From Mariprofundus sp. (GTDB lineage Bacteria; Pseudomonadota; Zetaproteobacteria; Mariprofundales; Mariprofundaceae): a stretch of DNA of 6,709 nt. Shown here one piece after another: positions 1 through 5,478 of the stretch (positions are counted from its first letter, which is position 1; each line of letters begins with the position of its first letter). The notes beneath the pieces are model-generated. The model saw nothing but the letters and a program-made list of their open reading frames with translations, did no database searches and was not told the DNA's origin. The translations under genes and the position numbers were made by a program. The DNA is taken from the NCBI GenBank assembly GCA_030951095.1, contig JAUZQI010000093.1, positions 1-6,709 on the forward strand, given 5' to 3'.

Positions 1-231
1 TTGCACCCGAATGCTGTGTTCGACACGGCGATCTGGACGGATGACGTGCTGGAAAAACGTGCTGCCAGCTATGGCCAGAGCGTGCAGGAATATAAAACGA
101 ATAATGTATTGAACTGTGAAGTAAAGTCGCACCATGTGGCGGCGCTGGTCTGCGCCATGGCCGGCAACCTGTTTGCCTGCACGACGGGTGCGCAACTGCC
201 AATAGATGGTGGTAATGAGCGGGTGATCTGA
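1..231 (+). CDS. C-terminal end of an SDR oxidoreductase, probably bifunctional class II aldolase/short-chain dehydrogenase (5' truncated by window)
   Basis: The reading frame is open from the first base, so the true start lies to the left and only the last 76 or so residues are seen. The C-terminus reads TTGAQLPIDGGNERVI, the substrate-loop/end motif (TGAxxPxDGG) of short-chain dehydrogenases. The preceding segment (HPNAVFDTAIWTDDVL, then EYKTNNVL) matches my recollection of the tail of bifunctional aldolase/SDR proteins, which fuse a RhaD-like class II aldolase to an NAD(P)-dependent SDR. The family acts on sugar phosphates or hydroxy-aldehydes in the cytoplasm; the substrate cannot be inferred here. 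The catalytic Ser/Tyr/Lys and the Rossmann glycines lie outside the window. Assignment to the SDR superfamily is firm, but the fused aldolase half is inferred. Confidence 0.75.
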   Translation: MHPNAVFDTAIWTDDVLEKRAASYGQSVQEYKTNNVLNCEVKSHHVAALVCAMAGNLFACTTGAQLPIDGGNERVI

Positions 232-248
232 TGCTTGTCGGGGTGATT

Positions 249-298
249 AATACCAACACATACAAGTCACATGCTAACGGCTTTATTTAGTTGGTATT
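249..298. repeat. 9-bp perfect inverted repeat (possible operator)
   Basis: AATACCAAC at 249-257 is repeated as its exact reverse complement GTTGGTATT at 290-298, with a 32-bp spacer. The right arm covers the candidate -35 element of the DUF2782 gene. There is no T-run after it, so it does not look like a terminator. A protein-binding dyad is possible, and so is chance. Confidence 0.35.
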
Positions 299-320
299 CG
301 TAATGTCGACTGGTTATAGT
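291..320 (+). promoter_or_regulatory. Candidate sigma70-type promoter for the DUF2782 gene, leaderless spacing
   Basis: TTGGTA (291-296, 4/6 to consensus) and TATAGT (315-320, 5/6) are separated by 18 bp. Seven bases beyond the -10 is position 327, the A of the ATG that best fits the signal peptide. That would give a leaderless mRNA, consistent with the lack of any Shine-Dalgarno sequence before this ATG. This is prediction by eye only. Confidence 0.35.
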
Positions 321-326
321 GCATGC

Positions 327-725
327 ATGCGCCCTTTATTTGTGTCTGTCATGTGTGCCCTGATCTTTTTGCCAACTCGGGCTGTTGCTGAAGATGCTGT
401 GATGCCGCCTCCATCTGTGGAGCAGCCAGCCGGAGCGGTAGTGGATAGTGCTGAAGATGTGGTGGAAAGTGCCCCGAATCTAAATAATGAACTTAGCCCT
501 CCCGATGATGATAGTGCTGTGGATGTGCGTTCCTACCAGCGCAAAGACGGGGCGACAGTTACTGAATATTCCGTACGTGGCCAGATTTATGAAATCAAGG
601 TGCAGCCCGTTGGTGGCTTGCCTCCCTATTACCTGTATCGCAACAGAGCAGGACACTTTGAGCGGCGGCGTCCCGGAGGTCAGCCTTTTGTAACCCCTCC
701 CACCTGGATTCTAAAAAAATTCTGA
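327..725 (+). CDS. Secreted or periplasmic DUF2782-family protein
   Basis: A 132-residue protein of unknown function. Residues 1-21 form a signal peptide: Arg2, then a hydrophobic run, and an AVA cleavage site before Glu22. A Pro/Asp/Glu-rich low-complexity linker follows (about residues 22-65). The C-terminal domain (about 68-132) shows the DUF2782 pattern: an YQRKDGATVTEY strand, then YEIKVQP, then PPYYLYR, ending with an aromatic/basic tail. The protein is therefore probably exported. I chose ATG 327 because the signal peptide begins there. In-frame alternatives are TTG 291 and ATG 303, which add 12 or 8 residues ahead of the signal peptide; none of the three has a clear SD. The ThiE-like gene begins 20 bp downstream, so the two may be cotranscribed. 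DUF2782 genes are known mainly from Gammaproteobacteria, often near polA, but no polA is seen here. Confidence 0.75.
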   Translation: MRPLFVSVMCALIFLPTRAVAEDAVMPPPSVEQPAGAVVDSAEDVVESAPNLNNELSPPDDDSAVDVRSYQRKDGATVTEYSVRGQIYEIKVQPVGGLPPYYLYRNRAGHFERRRPGGQPFVTPPTWILKKF

Positions 726-745
726 TTGATACCGGCGATGTACTC

Positions 746-1375
746 GTGCAGTCCGGAGTGCCGAATCTAACCCTGATTACCGCAACTGATCGTCATCCTG
801 GGGAGCCTTTTTTTAAAGCGGTGGAGCAGGCCTTGTTAGGAGGTGTGGATGCTGTTCTGGTTCGGGAAAAGCAACTCACTTCAGCCAGTTTATTGGCTCT
901 TGCATCGCGCCTCAGACAAATGACGTATGACAACCATGCCCGACTAATTATCCATAGTCAGGCTGATATCGCCGTAGCTGTTGATGCCGATGGCATTCAT
1001 CTGTCCAGCGCGGAAATTCAAACCATTCCGGCTGCGCGGCAATGGCTGGCGGATGCCAATAAAACTGTATCTGTCTCGTGCCACAATGCTGATGAACTTA
1101 TGCAGGCCAGCGTATATGATGCTGATTACGCCATGCTTTCGCCCGTTTTTGCAACAGCAAGCCATCCTGGGACACCGTATCTGGGGCTGGATGGATTTCA
1201 TGCATTGGCATCGGCAGCCACGCTGCCAATAATTGCGCTGGGGGGCATTGGCACAGACAATTGTAAACGACTACAAGGTATGCAGGTCGCTGTCATTGGC
1301 GCGATTCTGGATGCCGAAGATCCGTGTTTGACTGCGCAACAGTTGCTTGCTGCGACCAGAGTAGAAGCAGGGTGA
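746..1375 (+). CDS. Thiamine phosphate synthase/TenI-superfamily protein with degenerate active site
   Basis: A 209-residue TIM-barrel protein of ThiE/TenI type, the usual length for the family. Visible motifs are VREK (39-42, the ThiE QLREK strand), ADGIHL (81-86), SVSCH (109-113), SPVFATASHPG (132-142) and ALGGI (164-168, the phosphate-loop glycines). True ThiE joins HMP-PP and thiazole phosphate to make thiamine phosphate. Several ThiE signature residues are altered: the Mg/pyrophosphate-binding Asn-Asp is His70-Ser71, and the TxTK lysine is replaced by ASH. The SPVFxTASHPG form is typical of the ThiE-like domain fused to Nudix hydrolases in many proteobacteria, but here it stands alone without a Nudix domain. 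Thiamine synthase activity is therefore doubtful. GTG 746 has no strong SD; GTG 758 is an alternative start. The stop overlaps the next start (GTGA). Confidence 0.8.
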   Translation: MQSGVPNLTLITATDRHPGEPFFKAVEQALLGGVDAVLVREKQLTSASLLALASRLRQMTYDNHARLIIHSQADIAVAVDADGIHLSSAEIQTIPAARQWLADANKTVSVSCHNADELMQASVYDADYAMLSPVFATASHPGTPYLGLDGFHALASAATLPIIALGGIGTDNCKRLQGMQVAVIGAILDAEDPCLTAQQLLAATRVEAG

Positions 1376-1893
1376 AAACATTGGTTCTGATTCGGCATGC
1401 CAAATCCAGTTGGGAGGATCCGGACAGCAGCGATTACGATCGGATCCTGAATAATCGTGGTCAACATGATGCGCTTGTCATGGGCAAGCGGTTAGCGGCG
1501 CGGCTGGAAACCGCAGGTATCGGCCTGGATGGCTTTGCCTGTAGCAGTGCGCGCAGAGCTGTCCAGACGGCCGAACTGCTGGCTGCGGCTCTGGATTTTC
1601 CGCTGGCATCCATGGAATGGCGAAGAGAGCTTTATCTGGCCAGTCCCCGAACCATGCTGGAGGTGATTCAGGCCACGCCGGATGAGTTCGGTTCGGTTGC
1701 ACTGCTGGCGCACAACCCCGGCATTACCGAACTGGCCGAGATATTAACCGGGGAGATTTTTGGCAATGTGCCAACGTGTGGTGTAATTACGTTTACTCTA
1801 CCTGTCGACCATTGGGGAGATGCCGGTATCGGCGCCGAACTGGTCGATTTCGATTATCCCAGACGTCTATCCGGATCAAACGGTCAGGAGTAG
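1372..1893 (+). CDS. sixA: SixA-like histidine phosphatase
   Basis: A 173-residue member of the histidine phosphatase (phosphoglycerate-mutase-like) superfamily. The N-terminal LIRHAKSSW (6-14) holds the phospho-accepting His9 and Arg8. SSARRAVQTAE (58-68) supplies the second arginine, Glu86 (RRELYLA) the acid, and LLAHNPGITELA (111-122) the second catalytic His114. This architecture and length match SixA, the phosphohistidine phosphatase acting on phosphorelay or PTS proteins in E. coli. The actual substrate here is unknown, and such proteins are often only annotated as histidine phosphatase family. I chose GTG 1372 because it overlaps the preceding TGA by 4 bp (GTGA), implying translational coupling, and because the catalytic motif begins right after it. 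A longer frame upstream would add unrelated residues. The 3' end overlaps the convergent acyl-CoA synthetase by 10 bp. Confidence 0.85.
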   Translation: MKTLVLIRHAKSSWEDPDSSDYDRILNNRGQHDALVMGKRLAARLETAGIGLDGFACSSARRAVQTAELLAAALDFPLASMEWRRELYLASPRTMLEVIQATPDEFGSVALLAHNPGITELAEILTGEIFGNVPTCGVITFTLPVDHWGDAGIGAELVDFDYPRRLSGSNGQE

Positions 1894-3662
1894 AGCGACT
1901 CCAGCCTGTCGCGGTAATGTTCATATACTTTGCGGCGTTTAATTTTCATGGTCGGTGTCAGCAGGCCGGATTCGATGCTGAATGGCTGGTGTAGCAGGCG
2001 AATGCGGCGCACCTGCTCGAACGGATTGAGCGGCTTGAGCATTTTATTTATCTTGGTTTGCAGATTTTTTTTCAGAATGTCCGAATCACAGAGGTGATCC
2101 CAGTCGGTTTCAGGCAAGCCCTGCTCTTTTGCCCATGCAGTGCAGGCATCTTTGTTGGGTACAATCAGGGCAACCAGATAGGGTTTCTGGTCACCGTAGA
2201 CAATTGCCTGATCAAGCTGTTCATCGACAATAAGCAGGCCTTCAATCCGTTGGGGAGCGATGTTTTCACCGCCGGAATTGACAATGAGATCTTTTTTGCG
2301 ATCAGTGATGCGCAAATAACCATCGCTGTCGATATCACCGATATCACCGGTGTGTAACCAGCCATTGATAAGCGCTTCTTTGGTGGCTTTGCGATTTTTC
2401 CAGTAGCCTGACATGATATTGGCGCCACGCGCCAGAATTTCACCATCTTCAGCAATTTTCAGTTCGACTCCCTTGCCGGCAAGGCCGACACTGCCGATGC
2501 GGCGATCATGCATGGGGTTGGCCGATAGCAGCGGTGCTGATTCGGTGAGCCCGTAACCTTCCAGTACAGGCAATTTGAAGGTTTCAAAGAATTCAGCAAT
2601 TTCAACACTTAAGGGTGCTCCTCCGGAGATAAACACGCGCATTTTTCCGCCGAAACGGGCGCGAATTTTTTGCCCGACCAGTTTATCCAGCAGGCGCAGT
2701 ATCAATATGGCAACAGAGCCGGGAGTTTGCTTGTTGGCCAGATTTAAATAGGTATGAAACAGTTTTTGTTTGAACGCCGATTGCTTGCCAACCTGGGACA
2801 GTATGCGACTGCGTATCACTTCCAGCATGCGGGGTACGACAATCATGAATGTAGGTTTTGCTTCTGTCATGTTTTTGGCTACGGTATCCGGGCGTTCGGC
2901 AAATGCGACAGAAAGGCCGAATGAATAGGGTAAAAAATGGCCTCCGGTGCGCTCCAGCGCGTGAGCCAGTGGTAGAAATGACAGCATACGATCGCCGCTA
3001 CTGCCAGCTGTCAGGTCAAACACATAGGGAACGGCTTCCAGGTTGGTAATAATATTACCATGCGTGAGCATCACACCTTTGGGCTTGGCCGTGGTACCGG
3101 AGGTATAGACCAGCGTAGCCAGTGTATCCCGTTCGATTTTGGCCAGTCGCCCGGTTAATTTTTTCTCTTCGATATCGCCACCTTCGAGTCCGACCAGCAA
3201 TTCTACCTGACCACTGTCAGCAATGTTCTCGATGGCATAGATATGTTTGAGATGCGAACATGATTCGACTGCGATCAACAGATCACGCAACAACTTGCCG
3301 CCGGAGGTGACAATGGCAACGGCTCCGGAGTCATTCAGTACATAGCTCATGTCCTGCGGACGGTAGGAGCAGTAGAGAGGCACAGTAACCGCGCCGATGG
3401 ACAGGATGGCATAATCGATGACAGCCCATTCGGGGCGATTCTCCATCAGCAGAGCAATGCGGTCACCGGCCTTGAATCCGGCCCGGATTAGTCCGGAAGC
3501 AACATGGCGAATACGTGTGGCCAGTTGTGCATATGTAACTGGCAGATATTCCCCATGTTCCCGAGACCACTGGGCTGGACTGGCAGCGTACGTTTCGGCT
3601 GTCCGAAAAAGTATTTCAGGCAAACTGCTGGTTCCATCTATGCTGGATGTATCAATCGCCAT
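1884..3662 (-). CDS. Long-chain fatty acid--CoA ligase (AMP-forming)
   Basis: A 592-residue ANL-superfamily adenylating enzyme, close to the usual length of bacterial FadD15-type long-chain acyl-CoA synthetases. It activates a fatty acid with ATP to acyl-AMP, then transfers it to CoA, in the cytoplasm or at the inner membrane. Motifs in order: P-loop YTSGTTAKPKG (186-196), FLPLAHALER (229-238), GGAP (347-350), EGYGLTES (368-375), GEILARG (407-413), HTGDIG (437-442), DRKKDLIVNSGGENIAP (454-470), and a C-terminal LTPTMKIKRR (568-577) carrying the catalytic-lysine region. All look intact. ATG 3662 has only a weak GGA as SD; a much stronger AAGGAGG lies about 38 bases further upstream and may serve a leader ORF. 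The gene is divergent from the NDUFA9/plsY genes and convergent with the sixA-like gene. Chain-length preference cannot be read from sequence. Confidence 0.92.
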   Translation of the reverse strand: MAIDTSSIDGTSSLPEILFRTAETYAASPAQWSREHGEYLPVTYAQLATRIRHVASGLIRAGFKAGDRIALLMENRPEWAVIDYAILSIGAVTVPLYCSYRPQDMSYVLNDSGAVAIVTSGGKLLRDLLIAVESCSHLKHIYAIENIADSGQVELLVGLEGGDIEEKKLTGRLAKIERDTLATLVYTSGTTAKPKGVMLTHGNIITNLEAVPYVFDLTAGSSGDRMLSFLPLAHALERTGGHFLPYSFGLSVAFAERPDTVAKNMTEAKPTFMIVVPRMLEVIRSRILSQVGKQSAFKQKLFHTYLNLANKQTPGSVAILILRLLDKLVGQKIRARFGGKMRVFISGGAPLSVEIAEFFETFKLPVLEGYGLTESAPLLSANPMHDRRIGSVGLAGKGVELKIAEDGEILARGANIMSGYWKNRKATKEALINGWLHTGDIGDIDSDGYLRITDRKKDLIVNSGGENIAPQRIEGLLIVDEQLDQAIVYGDQKPYLVALIVPNKDACTAWAKEQGLPETDWDHLCDSDILKKNLQTKINKMLKPLNPFEQVRRIRLLHQPFSIESGLLTPTMKIKRRKVYEHYRDRLESLYS

Positions 3663-3693
3663 GTAAATCCATATGTTGATGAGATTTGTACAA
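3652..3693 (-). CDS. Possible 13-codon leader ORF ahead of the acyl-CoA synthetase
   Basis: On the minus strand a TTG at 3693-3691 opens a 13-codon ORF (MYKSHQHMDLHGD) that ends at a TGA (3654-3652) inside the first codons of the synthetase, in a different frame. Six bases before the TTG is AAGGAGG (complement of 3700-3706), the best SD in this intergenic region. The synthetase ATG itself has only a weak SD, so coupling through the leader is conceivable. There is no homology evidence, and the purine stretch may be chance. Confidence 0.25.
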   Translation of the reverse strand: MYKSHQHMDLHGD

Positions 3694-3725
3694 AAGCCCC
3701 CTCCTTCCGCTTTCTATGTAGACTT

Positions 3726-3753
3726 AGCATAGCCATTTTTTTCTGTACTGCAA
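3726..3753 (-). promoter_or_regulatory. Weak candidate promoter for the acyl-CoA synthetase
   Basis: Read on the minus strand, TTGCAG (complement of 3748-3753) and TATGCT (complement of 3726-3731) are 16 bp apart. Matches are 3/6 and 4/6, so this is only a weak candidate. It would start transcription near 3719, upstream of the leader SD. Confidence 0.25.
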
Positions 3754-3754
3754 C

Positions 3755-3787
3755 CTTGTGATTGCATGTGAGGGCCGCAAGCACAAG
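3755..3787. promoter_or_regulatory. 11-bp imperfect dyad between divergent promoters (possible operator)
   Basis: CTTGTGATTGC (3755-3765) and GCAAGCACAAG (3777-3787) are inverted copies matching at 10 of 11 positions around an 11-bp centre. Arm centres are 22 bp apart, two helical turns. The left arm abuts the minus-strand -35 candidate and the right arm ends 4 bp before the plus-strand -35, a layout expected for a shared operator. The regulator is unknown and none is encoded nearby. Confidence 0.4.
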
Positions 3788-3791
3788 TACA

Positions 3792-3819
3792 TTGACCTTG
3801 GTGCCTCGCAGTCCATACT
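3792..3819 (+). promoter_or_regulatory. Candidate sigma70-type promoter for the NDUFA9-like/plsY genes
   Basis: TTGACC (3792-3797, 5/6) and CATACT (3814-3819, 4/6) are separated by 16 bp. The predicted start near 3826 gives a short leader of about 23 bases containing the SD at 3837-3842. It is the best -35 in the intergenic region. Confidence 0.4.
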
Positions 3820-3836
3820 TACACCTGAAAATGAAA

Positions 3837-3842
3837 GGGAGG
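3837..3842 (+). promoter_or_regulatory. Ribosome binding site deciding the start of the NDUFA9-like gene
   Basis: GGGAGG lies 6 bases before ATG 3849. It supports this start over an in-frame one at 3762, which would add 29 residues ahead of the Rossmann fold. Confidence 0.7.
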
Positions 3843-3848
3843 CGAATC

Positions 3849-4802
3849 ATGGGAAAGCGCGTTTGTATTATTGGTGGTAGCGGATTTGTAGGCCGCGCTA
3901 TTGTGGATCAGGCCATTGGCGCCGGGTATCAGGTGACGGTGGCTTGCCGGCATCCGGAAAGAGCGCGTGATTTACTGGTCAAGGGCGCGGAACTGTCACG
4001 TGTGGATGTGGCCGAAGGGCGCGGTATTGATGCGGCAGTCGAAGGCCATGATTTGGTCATTTATCTGGTGGGGCTGTTATTTGAGAAAGGGCGGCAGAAT
4101 TTTACGGCAGCACATGTCGATGGTGTGGCTCGTGTTCTTGAATCCTGTAAACGTGCCGGCGTAAAGCAATATCTGCATATGAGTGCACTGGGCGCAGGCA
4201 AGGTGGCTGGAAGTGTTTATGCTGAAACCAAGGCGGCGGCTGAAGCTCTTGTGCAGACATCGGGTTTGAACTGGACCATTTTCCGACCCTCCATTATTTA
4301 TGGTGCCGGCGATAATTTTTTTAATCAGTTCAAAGCCATGTCTGCCATGCTGCCTGTCATGCCGGTTATTTCAGGCGCTACGCGTTTTCAGCCGGTTTGG
4401 GTTGAAGATGTGGCAGGCGCTTTTGTGCAGTCGATAGATAACCACCATGTTACCGGCCAAATCTATGAACTGGGCGGCCCGAATACATATAGTTTTCAGT
4501 CCTTGCTGGAATTGTTGATGAATGCATTGGGTCGAAAGCGTATCTTCATATCCGTACCCGGGTTTGCTGCCAAATTGATGGCGATTTTCACATCGGTATT
4601 GCCGACCCCCCCCATTACACTGGATCAGTTGAAGTTGCTGGGGCACGATAATGTTGTCAATGGTGATGCATTCCCGGCCGAGTTTGGCGAAGCGGCAGCT
4701 TTGGAGCGCGTGTTACCAACATATATCTGTGCTTCCCGGTCGGAACAACTCCAGCATTTCATGGATAAGTGTCGCCAGCATTACCGCAAGGGTGCCATTT
4801 GA
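3849..4802 (+). CDS. NDUFA9-family NAD(P)-binding protein (atypical SDR)
   Basis: A 317-residue extended/atypical short-chain dehydrogenase-like protein. The nucleotide-binding GGSGFVG (9-15) follows the first beta strand immediately, and VACRHPERA (31-39) supplies the basic residues after strand 2 that often favour NADP(H). Further family motifs are the HMSALGA segment (110-116), YAETK (124-128, the SDR YxxxK arrangement), FRPSIIYG (145-152) and QPVWVEDVA (181-189). These resemble the complex I NDUFA9 subunit family and its bacterial relatives. No complex I genes are in view, so an accessory respiratory role cannot be inferred; it may be an epimerase or reductase of unknown substrate. A run of eight C at 4606-4613 encodes part of residues 252-255. 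The stop overlaps the TTG start of plsY by 4 bp, implying cotranslation. Confidence 0.85.
   Translation: MGKRVCIIGGSGFVGRAIVDQAIGAGYQVTVACRHPERARDLLVKGAELSRVDVAEGRGIDAAVEGHDLVIYLVGLLFEKGRQNFTAAHVDGVARVLESCKRAGVKQYLHMSALGAGKVAGSVYAETKAAAEALVQTSGLNWTIFRPSIIYGAGDNFFNQFKAMSAMLPVMPVISGATRFQPVWVEDVAGAFVQSIDNHHVTGQIYELGGPNTYSFQSLLELLMNALGRKRIFISVPGFAAKLMAIFTSVLPTPPITLDQLKLLGHDNVVNGDAFPAEFGEAAALERVLPTYICASRSEQLQHFMDKCRQHYRKGAI
4787..4792 (+). promoter_or_regulatory. Ribosome binding site deciding the TTG start of plsY
   Basis: CAAGGG ends 6 bases before TTG 4799, inside the end of the upstream gene. It supports TTG 4799 over the in-frame GTG 4769. Confidence 0.5.
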
Positions 4803-5410
4803 GTTATCCTTTTATCGTTGGGGCAGTTGTGGCTGCTTATCTGCTCGGGTCTGTGCCATTTGGGCTGTTGCTGGCAAAAACATTAAGCCATAAAGATCCG
4901 CGCCAGCACGGCAGCGGTAATATTGGCGCAACCAATGTCATGCGTACCGGTGGCAAACTGGCGGGTGTTTTGACATTGCTGGCGGATATTGCCAAGGGAG
5001 CAATTCCGATTTTGTTGGCATTGCTGGCCGGGTTGCAGGAAACCTGGATAGCAGCCATAGCGGTAGCTATTTTTCTGGGGCATATATTTCCCCTTTATCT
5101 GGGGTTCAAGGGCGGCAAAGGGGTGGCTACGATGCTCGGGGTGATGCTACCCTGGCAGCCCATGGTTGCAGTCATCGGAGTGCTGGTCTGGTTTATCGCG
5201 CTCAAGACAAGTCACTATGTTTCGTTGTCCTCGATTGTGGCTGCTTTGATGCTTCCCTTGCTGATTATGTCGACGGGTGGTTCAGTTCCTGCCCTGTTGG
5301 TTGGCATAATTTTTGCAGCACTGGTGACATGGAAACATGCGGGTAATATCAAACGTCTGGTGGATGGCACAGAACCGTCAACAGGAAAAAAACGGGGCGA
5401 TAGCTCCTGA
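4799..5410 (+). CDS. plsY: Acyl-phosphate:glycerol-3-phosphate acyltransferase PlsY
   Basis: A 203-residue integral inner-membrane enzyme of normal PlsY length. It transfers the acyl chain from acyl-phosphate (made by PlsX) to glycerol-3-phosphate, giving lysophosphatidic acid, the first step of phospholipid synthesis. The three signature cytoplasmic motifs are intact: GSGNIGATNVMR (38-49), GHIFPLYLGFKGGKGVAT (94-111) and HAGNIKRLVDGTE (180-192). Hydrophobic segments near 4-26, 54-78, 84-102, 113-135 and 141-177 fit the usual multi-pass topology with a short polar C-terminus. The start is TTG at 4799, overlapping the upstream TGA (TTGA), with an AAGGG SD 6 bases before; GTG 4769 would add 10 residues before the first membrane helix. 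No plsX is seen here. Confidence 0.95.
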   Translation: MSYPFIVGAVVAAYLLGSVPFGLLLAKTLSHKDPRQHGSGNIGATNVMRTGGKLAGVLTLLADIAKGAIPILLALLAGLQETWIAAIAVAIFLGHIFPLYLGFKGGKGVATMLGVMLPWQPMVAVIGVLVWFIALKTSHYVSLSSIVAALMLPLLIMSTGGSVPALLVGIIFAALVTWKHAGNIKRLVDGTEPSTGKKRGDSS

Positions 5411-5467
5411 TGCCATGAACACCATAAATTACGTGGTATATCACTCTGTGCAAGGTTTCAATCTTCC

Positions 5468-5473
5468 AGGAGG
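5468..5473 (+). promoter_or_regulatory. Strong Shine-Dalgarno of the LysM gene
   Basis: A perfect AGGAGG lies 5 bases before ATG 5479 and fixes the start. The 68-bp gap after plsY shows no convincing promoter or terminator, so readthrough from plsY is likely. Confidence 0.75.
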
Positions 5474-5478
5474 CAGAC

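Noticed and set aside
321..330. GCATGCATGC perfect palindrome over ATG 327
   Set aside because: It is a simple alternating repeat of GCAT; no second copy or binding-site resemblance supports a function.
1887..1902. GGAGT/ACTCC hairpin at the convergent gene ends as a bidirectional terminator
   Set aside because: The stem has only 5 bp and neither strand has a following T-run; it also lies within coding sequence.
2332..2348. Tandem ATATCACCG repeat
   Set aside because: It encodes the GDIGDID stretch of the conserved HTGD motif in the acyl-CoA synthetase and is explained by protein sequence.
3762..3848. In-frame N-terminal extension of the NDUFA9-like gene
   Set aside because: It would place 29 non-conserved residues before the Rossmann fold and would require a transcript starting upstream of the promoter candidate; ATG 3849 has an excellent SD.
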